Source: CAYFTL01 sp964346145 (GTDB lineage Bacteria > Bacillota > Clostridia > Christensenellales > Aristaeellaceae). From it: DNA of 26,374 nt. Below are positions 6,947-15,160 of this stretch, in pieces (the first letter of the stretch is position 1; every line of letters begins with the position of its first letter). The notes under the pieces are model-generated. The model was not told the DNA's origin and ran no database searches. It saw only the letters and a program-made list of their open reading frames with translations. The DNA is taken from the NCBI GenBank assembly GCA_964346145.1, contig CAYFTL010000026.1:1-26374 (forward strand), read 5' to 3'. The position numbers and the translations under genes are program-made.

Positions 6947-7759
6947 ATGAAAATTCAATTTTTGGGCAGCGGAGCAGCCGAAGGAATTCCTGCGTTTTTT
7001 TGTAATTGCGAGGTGTGCAAAGAAGCATATGAACTGGGCGGGCGTCAGCAGAGAACGCGGTGTGGTGCATTGATCGACGATACCCTGAAACTGGATTTCC
7101 CGCCCGACACGTTCCACCATATTTTAGAATATAAACTGGATTTCGAAAATTTAAAAAGCGTGCTGATCACCCACACTCATGAAGATCACTTTGCCATCCA
7201 CGATATTTTTTACAGGAGCGCCGGCTTTGCCCAAGTGGATCCCGACAGCGAGCCTGTGACCGTATACGGAAACGGATCGGTGGAAAAGCAGGTGGAAAGG
7301 TACCGCAAGATGCGGGGAACCGATTTGGTGCGCGCCCACAGGTTGAATGCTTTTGAACCTACCTCCATTGAGGGTTATACGGTAACCGCGCTGCTGGCCC
7401 AGCATATGACCGATGAAGAATGTTTTTTCTACCTGATCGAAAAAGAGGGCAAGAAGATTCTGTATGCCAATGATACGGGCATTTTTCCCGAGGCCACGTT
7501 CGAATTTTTGGCCGGACAGCAGATTGATTTGGTGGCTGCCGATTGCACGATGGGCAAAAAGGATACCACCAGCGGACACATGGGCATCCCGGCCAACAGG
7601 ACAGTGCGCGAGCGCTTGTTGGCTTCGGGAGCGGCAAAGGAAGATTGCGTGTTTGTGCTCAACCATTTTTCTCACAACGGATATTTGACGTACGATCAGC
7701 TGGTGCGTGAAGCGCCCGAGTTTGTGGTGAGTTACGACGGATTAATTATGCACGCATAA
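6947..7759 (+). CDS. MBL-fold metallo-hydrolase, PhnP/RNase Z-like
   Basis: A cytoplasmic protein of 270 residues starting at ATG 6947 after GGAAAGGATG. The metal-binding motif THTHEDHF is at 75-82 (H76, H78, D80, H81), with further ligands likely at H153 (AQHM), D176 (YANDTG) and H240 (NHFSHNG). A second site near the N-terminus, FFCNCEVC (Cys19, 21, 24), follows the opening MKIQFLGSGAAEGIPA. This combination is seen in PhnP-like phosphodiesterases and related RNase Z-like hydrolases that carry a structural zinc. PhnP cleaves cyclic phosphoribosyl phosphates, but no phn genes are present, so the substrate is open. It is monocistronic, with its own promoter and a terminator at 7776-7816. Confidence 0.88.
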   Translation: MKIQFLGSGAAEGIPAFFCNCEVCKEAYELGGRQQRTRCGALIDDTLKLDFPPDTFHHILEYKLDFENLKSVLITHTHEDHFAIHDIFYRSAGFAQVDPDSEPVTVYGNGSVEKQVERYRKMRGTDLVRAHRLNAFEPTSIEGYTVTALLAQHMTDEECFFYLIEKEGKKILYANDTGIFPEATFEFLAGQQIDLVAADCTMGKKDTTSGHMGIPANRTVRERLLASGAAKEDCVFVLNHFSHNGYLTYDQLVREAPEFVVSYDGLIMHA

Positions 7760-7775
7760 AATATTGTTAAATCAT

Positions 7776-7816
7776 AAAAAGGCCGCGGACTCAAAAGAAG
7801 AATCCACGGCCTTTTT
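7776..7816. terminator. Bidirectional terminator between convergent genes
   Basis: The arms AAAAAGGCCGCGGA (7776-7789) and TCCACGGCCTTTTT (7803-7816) pair with one mismatch around a 13-nt loop, with A-runs on one side and T-runs on the other. It serves the MBL-fold gene ending at 7759 and the alpha-mannosidase gene ending at 7847 on the opposite strand. Confidence 0.88.
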
Positions 7817-7846
7817 TATATTGGAGAAGGAGTATAGTTGAAGGGA

Positions 7847-10657
7847 TTACAAGACGACCTTGTAGGTATAAACTGCGCGCTTGGGCAGGGCAACTTTCAG
7901 CGTGTTCCCTTCGGCTTCGATGGGCTGTTGCTCTTCTTCCAGCATATTGAGCAAATGTGAAGTTTGCACATTTTTTGCAAAGGTCAGCGTTGCCGTGCGG
8001 TCCTCGTCCTTGGGGTTGTAGAGGCGCACGATCAGGCCTTTGCCGTCTTCGCTTTGTTTGAGGGCGGATAGCACCAATTCGCCATCCAGCTTTAGCAGAC
8101 TGCCGCTGCTGGGCAGGTTGCCTTCGTGCACGCTGTTTGTGCAGGAGTAGATGGAGTGTATAAAGGGCTCTGTGACCGCCTTAATGTTTTCCGGAGCCGG
8201 ATCGACTAGGGAAATGCCCAAGGAGAACGAGTGCTTTGCGATTTCGGGAGACGGATCAGGGTCGTAGGAGCCGCGCAGTAGGTTTACGCTGAGCACGTTT
8301 TGGAATCCTCTGAAGCCGTATTTGCTGTCGCTCATGAGCACCAAGGTTTTGTCTTGACCGGTAGCGGGGAGCGCCGCCATGAAGTCGATGCAGGGCACGT
8401 CGTGGGCCAGCTCCGGGCGGTCGATGGTTCCGTATTGTATGCCGCAGCGGTAGGTTGGGCTGCTAAAGGCCAAGGGGACGTTAAAGCCGAGCTGTGGGAT
8501 TCCCCGATCAGGGCTGCCGAATTCGCGCCAATCGGATTGCACATCGTAGCGCAGTGTTTGGGCACCCTTGTCCAGTACGATTGTAACATCCAGAGAAGAG
8601 TTTAAGTATTTTACGGTGTAGCGCACCTGCTGACGTATGCCGCTGCTTACAAAACTTTGGATCATGACGGGGTAGCTGTCGTTGATGTCTACTACCTGGG
8701 CGCGCTTGCCCACCCGCCAGGAGGTCATGCCTTCCAACGGATTTTCCTCCGTATAGGTGAAGCAGCCAGCGCCGTTTAAGCCATCGATCAGTTGACGGTT
8801 TGTGCTCTTGTCCACCATGGAGATGATCTTCATGCGCTGGTCAAAGGTAACCTTGAGGTGCTCGTTTTCCAAGATGATAGGCGCATCGTCGATGCAATCC
8901 TGGCGGGGTGCCTCTTCGAGGGTGATGTCGTGAACGTAGGTTACCGTATTTTCGGGCGTGTGGGTCACCAGGCAGGTGGTGTAGCCCATCGGGGGTACCG
9001 TAGCCAACACCGCAATTTGGTGGAATGTGTGCCCCCAGTAGTGCTCGCCCCGGCTCAACACCTGGGTTTCCAACGGTTGGCCCGTTGCGGTGGTTGCCGC
9101 GATTTTTCCAATGTCTTCGGGCCAATCCCACAAGGTGAGCTCAACCACCTCCGTGCGTTCAAAGGGGGTGGTGTTGAACAGATGGTAGATTCTAGGCACG
9201 CCGGTGCCGCGCTGGGGCGCGGTGGACTTGTAATGCATGGCCTCTTCGGTATAGTAACCTACGCCCGCGCCGATGGCGATGTCGTCATCGGGATAGACGA
9301 TGATGCCGGAAGTGTCGATCTGGTCGGCGATGCTGGACGTGGCGTGGTTTGCGTTAATCAAACTACCCGCCAGCGATTGCTGGTAGATGCCCATGGCATA
9401 TTCCCGGGTTTCCATGACGCCCGAGCCGGGGAGGATGTCATGGAACTGGTTGAACAGCACTTTGCGCCAAGGTTGTTCAAAGCTGCCCGCCGTGCGGTAG
9501 GCATTAGCCAGGATTTTGGCCTGGGCATCCAGCGCTTCGGCCTCCAGCAGGCGATCTTCGGCAATGTGGTTCGCCCGTTTGATCCGGGATTGGGAGGTGT
9601 AACAGCCGGTGAATACGTAGTTAAGCTCCTGCTCCACTGTGTTGAAATTGGCGCGTTCCAGTTCCAACTCCTTAAAGAAGCCGTGCAAGGTGCCAAATTT
9701 TATGCGGGGGAACAGCGGCCACCCGGACATTTCTATCAGGCGGTTGATGTCGCGGCGGGTGGGTCCGCCGCCGTGGTCGCCCACGCCGTAAACCTTCATC
9801 ATTTTGTTGGTGTTATTTTTTTTGCAGAAATAGGGCATATCGTAAAACAAATCGTAGGAGATGGTCTGGTTGTACCAGTGAGGTTCGCGATAGACCAGTA
9901 TTTCTGCGCCGGAGGGCGAGCGCCAGTTGTAAATATGCTCCATTTCATGGCTGTAGCCGCGGCAATGATAATAGTATTTTACGCCGCCGCGATTCATGAT
10001 TTCGGGTACGTTGATGTTGTGACCGAAGGTATCGGGCTCAAAGTTAAGCTCCAAAGAGCTTTGGGGAATGTCCAGCAGTTCGGATAGATAGCGCTTGGTG
10101 TACAACAAATGGCGGGCAAAAGATTCTTCGCCGGATAAGTTGCTGTCATGTTCCACCCAGGTGGATGCAGTGACTTCCCAGCGGCCTTCGTGTACCCGTT
10201 TTTTGATCTTTTCCAGCATTTGAGGATGGTATTTTTCTACAATTTCATAGACCGATGCTTGGGACTGAGAAAAGGTAAACTCGGGGTATTCGTCCATCAG
10301 GCGCAGCATGGTATTAAAAGTGTCTATGGTCAGTGATGCGGTTTCCTGATAGCCCCACATCCAGTTCATATCGATATGAGCATGGGCGATGCAGGTAATT
10401 TCGTACGCTTTACAGACATCGGCCAGGGGCAGCAAGGTCTGTTCGTATTGAATAGCCATCTCCTTTGTAATGGCGCCGACCTTGCTGGCCTCGTCGTATA
10501 GCTTGTCGATGACGGGAAGCAGTTGATCGTCATAGGCGTTTGATTTGACGCCCGATACTTCTAGCAAGAAGCTGAGCTGGCTGAGGATGCGTTCGGCATG
10601 TAGGCTATTGCGCATGCTCTCGTTCATCCTGCGAAGTTTTGTGGCTCTGGTTTCCAT
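7847..10657 (-). CDS. Alpha-mannosidase, glycoside hydrolase family 38
   Basis: A protein of 936 residues. GGAGG lies 8 nt before ATG 10657 (METRATKL), so the in-frame ATG at 10672 is rejected. The GH38 catalytic domain is clear: the zinc ligand motif AHAHIDMNWMWGYQET (91-106), GRWEVTASTWVEHDSNLSGEES (158-179), the nucleophile Asp209 in NFEPDTFGHN and DHGGGPTRRD (294-303). LFNQFHDILPGSG and the beta-rich C-terminal domains follow. The length fits the bacterial family. No signal peptide is seen, so it acts in the cytoplasm on alpha-mannosides taken up from outside or on glycan fragments. It retains configuration via a double displacement. It has a candidate -10 at 10802-10807, sits downstream of the TauE-like gene and ends at a shared terminator. 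Confidence 0.95.
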   Translation of the reverse strand: METRATKLRRMNESMRNSLHAERILSQLSFLLEVSGVKSNAYDDQLLPVIDKLYDEASKVGAITKEMAIQYEQTLLPLADVCKAYEITCIAHAHIDMNWMWGYQETASLTIDTFNTMLRLMDEYPEFTFSQSQASVYEIVEKYHPQMLEKIKKRVHEGRWEVTASTWVEHDSNLSGEESFARHLLYTKRYLSELLDIPQSSLELNFEPDTFGHNINVPEIMNRGGVKYYYHCRGYSHEMEHIYNWRSPSGAEILVYREPHWYNQTISYDLFYDMPYFCKKNNTNKMMKVYGVGDHGGGPTRRDINRLIEMSGWPLFPRIKFGTLHGFFKELELERANFNTVEQELNYVFTGCYTSQSRIKRANHIAEDRLLEAEALDAQAKILANAYRTAGSFEQPWRKVLFNQFHDILPGSGVMETREYAMGIYQQSLAGSLINANHATSSIADQIDTSGIIVYPDDDIAIGAGVGYYTEEAMHYKSTAPQRGTGVPRIYHLFNTTPFERTEVVELTLWDWPEDIGKIAATTATGQPLETQVLSRGEHYWGHTFHQIAVLATVPPMGYTTCLVTHTPENTVTYVHDITLEEAPRQDCIDDAPIILENEHLKVTFDQRMKIISMVDKSTNRQLIDGLNGAGCFTYTEENPLEGMTSWRVGKRAQVVDINDSYPVMIQSFVSSGIRQQVRYTVKYLNSSLDVTIVLDKGAQTLRYDVQSDWREFGSPDRGIPQLGFNVPLAFSSPTYRCGIQYGTIDRPELAHDVPCIDFMAALPATGQDKTLVLMSDSKYGFRGFQNVLSVNLLRGSYDPDPSPEIAKHSFSLGISLVDPAPENIKAVTEPFIHSIYSCTNSVHEGNLPSSGSLLKLDGELVLSALKQSEDGKGLIVRLYNPKDEDRTATLTFAKNVQTSHLLNMLEEEQQPIEAEGNTLKVALPKRAVYTYKVVL

Positions 10658-10801
10658 CTGTGCAACCTCCATAATCCCGGTTCATTGTTTTTAAAAGATG
10701 ACAACATGGGCTTTGGGGAATCTTAATCCAGGCACTTTGAGTAAAAGGTAGGTTTGATTGGATAGATATCCTTGCAAAAGCCAAAGGCATTTCACGCCCC
10801 T

Positions 10802-10830
10802 ATTATAAGAGAAGTCTTAGCAAGAAGACA
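10802..10830 (-). promoter_or_regulatory. Candidate promoter of the alpha-mannosidase gene
   Basis: On the minus strand a perfect TATAAT (10807-10802) lies 17 bp from a poor -35 (TGTCTT, 10830-10825). It would give an unusually long leader of about 138 nt, in which no riboswitch fold was recognised. The 216-nt gap to the TauE-like gene argues for separate transcription, but readthrough from addBA is possible. Confidence 0.45.
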
Positions 10831-10873
10831 GGGCTTTTTGAAAAATTAGGACAATTTTGCTCAAAATACGATT

Positions 10874-11614
10874 TTAGGCAAAGAAGCTATATAGGTTGGA
10901 AACGATCAGTGCGGTGCCCGAGAGCAGCAACAAAATGTTGACCAGTTGAATCGCCAGTGTATTATTTATTTTTTTACTGGTTAAAACACCTATAAACATT
11001 CCGCCTGCCATGGCGGGTAACAGCTTTAAGGTGGTCAGCAGGATTGGGGGGGTAAACATGCCCAGCACCGCATAAGAAACAATGCGGAAAGTGTCCATGA
11101 TTACAAAGACTGCGCACAGATTGCCGCGAAACTGGTCGGCATCCTGGGTAATCCGGCTCATGTAGGCAGCGAGCAGTGCACCCACGCCGAACAAGCCGCT
11201 CAATAGGCCCGAACACAGGCTGATGGCTGCCATGACCGCCTTTTGAGGTTTGCGCTGTTTTGCAAACTTTTTGCGCAGCAAGGCTTCAACGCTCATCCCA
11301 ATGACCAACAAGCCGAAAACAATCTTTAAAAAACGCGGATCTACATATTTGAGCAGAAGCGCGCCGGGAATCATGCCCAGCACGCTGACCGCCGCCAAGG
11401 GTAGCACATCTTTCAGGGATATGAGCTTGCGGTTGTGCCAGGTCAGGAAGAGGTTGGCGGGATAGCCCAGCAAGATGTCCATGGGGGTGATGCTGGCGTT
11501 GTCCTGGTGGAAGCTGAGTACGTTGGTGAGCACCAACGTGTTGGCGAAGCCGCAAAGCCCTTTTACAAAGTAGGCGGCGATTGCGGCGAGAAACTGAATC
11601 AGCAGCAAAGGCAT
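10874..11614 (-). CDS. TauE/SafE family membrane transporter
   Basis: An integral membrane protein of 246 residues with about seven or eight hydrophobic helices. The opening LIQFLAAIAAYFVKGLCGFANTLV and the second-half GLLSGLFGVGALLAAYMSR are the two paired repeats of the TauE/SafE family. Members export or import organic sulfur anions such as sulfite, sulfoacetate or taurine breakdown products; many are unassigned. The start ATG 11614 has CGGAGGAG upstream and is only 12 nt beyond the addA stop codon, so it is translated from the same transcript as addB-addA. No link between sulfur transport and recombination is known; the grouping may be chance. The substrate is unknown. Confidence 0.85.
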   Translation of the reverse strand: MPLLLIQFLAAIAAYFVKGLCGFANTLVLTNVLSFHQDNASITPMDILLGYPANLFLTWHNRKLISLKDVLPLAAVSVLGMIPGALLLKYVDPRFLKIVFGLLVIGMSVEALLRKKFAKQRKPQKAVMAAISLCSGLLSGLFGVGALLAAYMSRITQDADQFRGNLCAVFVIMDTFRIVSYAVLGMFTPPILLTTLKLLPAMAGGMFIGVLTSKKINNTLAIQLVNILLLLSGTALIVSNLYSFFA

Positions 11615-11626
11615 AGAGCTCCTCCG

Positions 11627-14600
11627 TTACAAAAGAATTTGTTTACCCAAACGAAGCAAACATAGCACTTTTTGAGCCACCGGGCAAGCGGTAATTTCCG
11701 AAAGGGCGCGGGCGTAAAGATTTAGCTGGCTACGGTAGCGCACCACGATGGAATCTATATCCCGGCTACGATCGGTTTTGTAGTCTAACAGTATCCAAGC
11801 GCCATCCTCCAAAAAGCAGCAGTCCACCACGCCCTGCACCAGCAACCGCTGGTCGGCGGCGTTGCCAGCGCTTTGTTGAAACTCTTCTCCCAAAGCTTCG
11901 GCAGCGCTCATGCGCAGGTTGAACGCCCATTCCCGGTGCAGCACCTGGGCGCGCAACAGCCGTTTGCCCAAATTGCTTTCGAAGAATGCGGCCAAGATGG
12001 AGGGTGAAACCGCCTGATGCATTGGTGGGGTCAACAGACCGTTTTGAAGCATTTCTTCCAACTGATTGGCGATTTCCTGATGCAGCTGCTGGTCGTGCAG
12101 ACCTTTTAGCATATTTAGGTTAAGGGCTTGCATAGCCGCGTGTACCGCAGATCCTTGTTCGGCACCAGTCATAGATTCCTCTTCCAAAAAGCTTGGGCGC
12201 TCCATCAGCTCAGGCACGCGCAGCGGGCCTTCGATTTCTCGGTTGAGCCCGGATGCGGTGAGCTTTAAAGGTGCCAGGACGGCATCGGCATAGGGGTAGC
12301 GCCAGAAAATCCGGCGCGCCATGGGATTTTGGGAAAAATCATCGCAGAGTGGGCCGGCCAACCACTGATCCATCATGTTTTGTATCGAGCGGGCCGAATC
12401 GATTTGGCGGGCAGCCGGAAGAAGCAGATCCGCCGGGCTCACCCAGTGAACTTCAACCGGGGAAGCGTTTTCCTCTATGGGGATCGATTGTCCTTCGGGC
12501 CAGAGCGGTTGGCCGCCGGGGGTGCGCATGGCGACCGGGGCCAGCACGTCCAGGTAGGACTTGAACTGTTCGGGCAAGGGATAGATGGCTGCGTAGCGTT
12601 GGCATTCGGCCTCGCGGTTTTTTACGCTGCCCACCAAAATCAGCCGGTTCATGGCCCGGGTCATCAACACATATAAAATCCGAAGTTCCTCGGCCATGTC
12701 TTCTTTGCGCTTTTGCACTGCGATGGCCTTTCGGGAAATGGGTTCGCGTCGGCTGCCCAGCGCCTCATCGTTGAGCATAAGCGCCAGCCCTAAATCCCTG
12801 TGGGCGAGCAGGCCCGACTTGCCGCCCCGGCTGCGGACTTGCCGCCCCATTTGCAGCGCGATCACCACCGGGAATTGTAGCCCTTTGCTCTTGTGCACGC
12901 TCATAACCCGCACGACGTTGTCCCCCTCGCTCAAGGTGTGGGCGGGGGAAGTGTCGTCGCCGGTGCTGTGCAGCTTGCGTATGTATTGAACAAAGCCCGA
13001 GAGCCCACCGCTTTGGCTGTCGTCTACCGATTGAGCCCGGCTGGACAATAGTGATAGGTTGGCCTGGCGCTGTTCTCCGCCGGGCAGAGCGCCCACATAA
13101 TCCAAATATCCGGTTTGAATAAGCAGCGAATCTATAAACTGCCCCAAAGGCAGGGCGCCCACCAACAGGCGAAAATGCTCTATTTGATCCAAAAAGGTTG
13201 TGAGATTTTGGCTTAGCTTGTCCTCCATTTCGGTTGCATAGCGCCGGACGGCCTCGGCGAAGGAAGTCGCCTTAAAATAGGCGCGGATTTGGGCCAAATC
13301 GTTGGTGGAAAATCCGCCGATAGGTGAACGCAGCACCGAAAGCAGCGCCAGATCCCTGCGGCCATTGTCGATCAGTTCCAGAAGCGACAACACGGTGCGT
13401 ACTTCCAGCACGTCAAAATAGCCCGACTGGGCGTCGGCGTAGGCCGGTATGCCCTGATCCAACAGCGTGCGCACAACGGTGTGGGCAATGTTGGACGTGA
13501 CCCGGCTCAAAACGCAAATATCCCTGGGTTCGGTGGCGCGTTCGCCCCCCAGCTTCAAATCGTAAAAGGGCGTGCCGAGCAGCCCTTGAATGCGCCGGGC
13601 GGCCAGCAGCGCCTCTTTTTCGGCAGCGTTCATGTCTTCTATGGCCTGGGCTACTTCATCCTGAGGCTGGGTTTCACCGGGGTCCTCCTGCGCGGTAATC
13701 AACTGAAGCTCCACCGGCGGGTGATCGTTCGGATAGTTGGCCCCAGGTACTAGGTGGGCGTTTTCATCATATTCGATTTCGGAAAAGGAGCGGTGCATGC
13801 TGCGCGCAAAAACCCGGTTGGTAAAATTGAGCACCGAAGCGCGGGAGCGGAAGTTGCGGCTTAAAAGCAGCAGTTGCCCTGGCGAAGAGTTGCCTTCCCC
13901 TTGCGCGCCGTATGCATCGTATTTGTCCATAAACAGCCGGGGCTCGGCTTGGCGAAAGCGGTAGATGCTTTGTTTGACATCCCCCACCATGAACAGGTTG
14001 TCGCCGCGGCTGGCTTTTTGTAAAATTTCTTCTTGAACGTCGCTGGTGTCCTGATATTCGTCGACAAACACGTAATCGTACTTTTGTTGAACGCTTTGGC
14101 GCACCGCCGGATCGCTCAGCGCCAGCAGGGCCCGGTGCTCAAGATCGTTAAAATCCAGCGCGCTACGCTCTTCCTTTCGTTGCCGATAGTTGGATTCCAG
14201 CTCCAGCGCCAGCTTGCACAGCGCACGAAGCGCAGGGGTATTTTGCACCGCATCTTGGTAAGAATCTTTAAGCGGTGGCAAGTTTTCGGCCAGCTTTTTG
14301 CGCTCGTCCAGTACCGCCGTTCGGCGTTCGTGCACCGCTTGGTGGGCCGGGGTTTTCTCCTTTACCTGGGGAATACGCGACATTTTAAGGTTGTTTAGCT
14401 GGGCTTGAAGCGCTTCATAGTCAAGCTCGAGCAGCTCTGTAAGCTGGCGGATATCTGAGGCCAAAGTGTCTTGATACTCGATGGCACCACCGGGCAAAGC
14501 ACAACTTTTTTGAAGCGCAGACAGCTCGGCAACCATGGAGCGTAGATCGTTGCGCGCTTCGCTGGCCAGCAGTTCGGCCCAAGCCGGATCGCCCTGCTGG

Positions 14601-15160
14601 TTTTTTTGAAGCGCTTCGGCTACCCAGCCTTCGGGATTCGGGCGGGCCATTAAAAAGGTGTGCAATTCTGTAATAAGCTCGCTGATCACCGCGGGTGGGC
14701 GGCCGTAGCTCAGGGCATTTAAATCGTCGTCGGGGCGCTCGTAAGCTTTTTCCAGCGTATCGTTTAAGGAAGCGGCCATTAGCTGATCGCGCTCGGCCCC
14801 CTGTACGATGCGAAAACCCGGATCTACCGATGCCGCCTGAAAGTGAGTGCGCAGTAGCTCTGTGCAAAAAGAGTGTATGGTGCTAATGCTGGCCCGTTCA
14901 ATTTTTTCGGTTTGGCGGCGAAAGCGCACATTGTCCAGGGCGCTGTCGGTCAACTTTTCCAACAATTTTTGGCGCATGTCTGCGGCGGCGGCCCGGGTAA
15001 AGGTCACCACCAGCATGCGCTCTAGGTCGGCGCCCTCATCAATCAGCGACAACACCCTTTCCACCAGCACCGCGGTTTTACCTGAACCGGCGGCGGCGGC
15101 CAACAGCAAGTTGCCGCCCCTCGCATTTATGGCGCGCTGTTGTTCATCGGTCCATTTCAC
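11627..15160 (-). CDS. addA: Helicase-nuclease subunit AddA
   Basis: A protein of 1177 residues. The long open frame extends to 15328, but the family starts at K-W-T-x-x-Q and GTG 15160 gives exactly (M)KWTDEQQRAI, preceded by GGAGGAGGAAG; the extra 56 residues are the other frame of addB. Walker A is AAAGSGKT (22-29), motif Ia VVTFTRAAAADMR (51-63), Walker B VDEYQD (366-371) and motif III GDVKQSIYRFRQ (393-404). The late helicase motif VMSVHKSKGLQFPVV is present. The C-terminal RecB-like nuclease has QGVVDCC and LLDYKTD (about 1124-1130). AddA is the 3'-to-5' helicase and one of the two nucleases that process double-strand breaks and respond to Chi. It overlaps addB by 17 nt, which suggests translational coupling. 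Confidence 0.96.
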   Translation of the reverse strand: MKWTDEQQRAINARGGNLLLAAAAGSGKTAVLVERVLSLIDEGADLERMLVVTFTRAAAADMRQKLLEKLTDSALDNVRFRRQTEKIERASISTIHSFCTELLRTHFQAASVDPGFRIVQGAERDQLMAASLNDTLEKAYERPDDDLNALSYGRPPAVISELITELHTFLMARPNPEGWVAEALQKNQQGDPAWAELLASEARNDLRSMVAELSALQKSCALPGGAIEYQDTLASDIRQLTELLELDYEALQAQLNNLKMSRIPQVKEKTPAHQAVHERRTAVLDERKKLAENLPPLKDSYQDAVQNTPALRALCKLALELESNYRQRKEERSALDFNDLEHRALLALSDPAVRQSVQQKYDYVFVDEYQDTSDVQEEILQKASRGDNLFMVGDVKQSIYRFRQAEPRLFMDKYDAYGAQGEGNSSPGQLLLLSRNFRSRASVLNFTNRVFARSMHRSFSEIEYDENAHLVPGANYPNDHPPVELQLITAQEDPGETQPQDEVAQAIEDMNAAEKEALLAARRIQGLLGTPFYDLKLGGERATEPRDICVLSRVTSNIAHTVVRTLLDQGIPAYADAQSGYFDVLEVRTVLSLLELIDNGRRDLALLSVLRSPIGGFSTNDLAQIRAYFKATSFAEAVRRYATEMEDKLSQNLTTFLDQIEHFRLLVGALPLGQFIDSLLIQTGYLDYVGALPGGEQRQANLSLLSSRAQSVDDSQSGGLSGFVQYIRKLHSTGDDTSPAHTLSEGDNVVRVMSVHKSKGLQFPVVIALQMGRQVRSRGGKSGLLAHRDLGLALMLNDEALGSRREPISRKAIAVQKRKEDMAEELRILYVLMTRAMNRLILVGSVKNREAECQRYAAIYPLPEQFKSYLDVLAPVAMRTPGGQPLWPEGQSIPIEENASPVEVHWVSPADLLLPAARQIDSARSIQNMMDQWLAGPLCDDFSQNPMARRIFWRYPYADAVLAPLKLTASGLNREIEGPLRVPELMERPSFLEEESMTGAEQGSAVHAAMQALNLNMLKGLHDQQLHQEIANQLEEMLQNGLLTPPMHQAVSPSILAAFFESNLGKRLLRAQVLHREWAFNLRMSAAEALGEEFQQSAGNAADQRLLVQGVVDCCFLEDGAWILLDYKTDRSRDIDSIVVRYRSQLNLYARALSEITACPVAQKVLCLLRLGKQILL

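Noticed and set aside
8792..10087. Plus-strand open frame of 431 codons opposite the alpha-mannosidase gene
   Set aside because: It is antisense to clearly recognisable GH38 catalytic motifs, has no ribosome binding site and its translation shows no family. It is a by-product of GC-rich codon positions.
10851..10870. ATTTTG/CAAAAT inverted repeat just after the TauE-like gene as a terminator
   Set aside because: The stem is AT-only with a 2-nt centre and no proper T-run; it is too weak to call.
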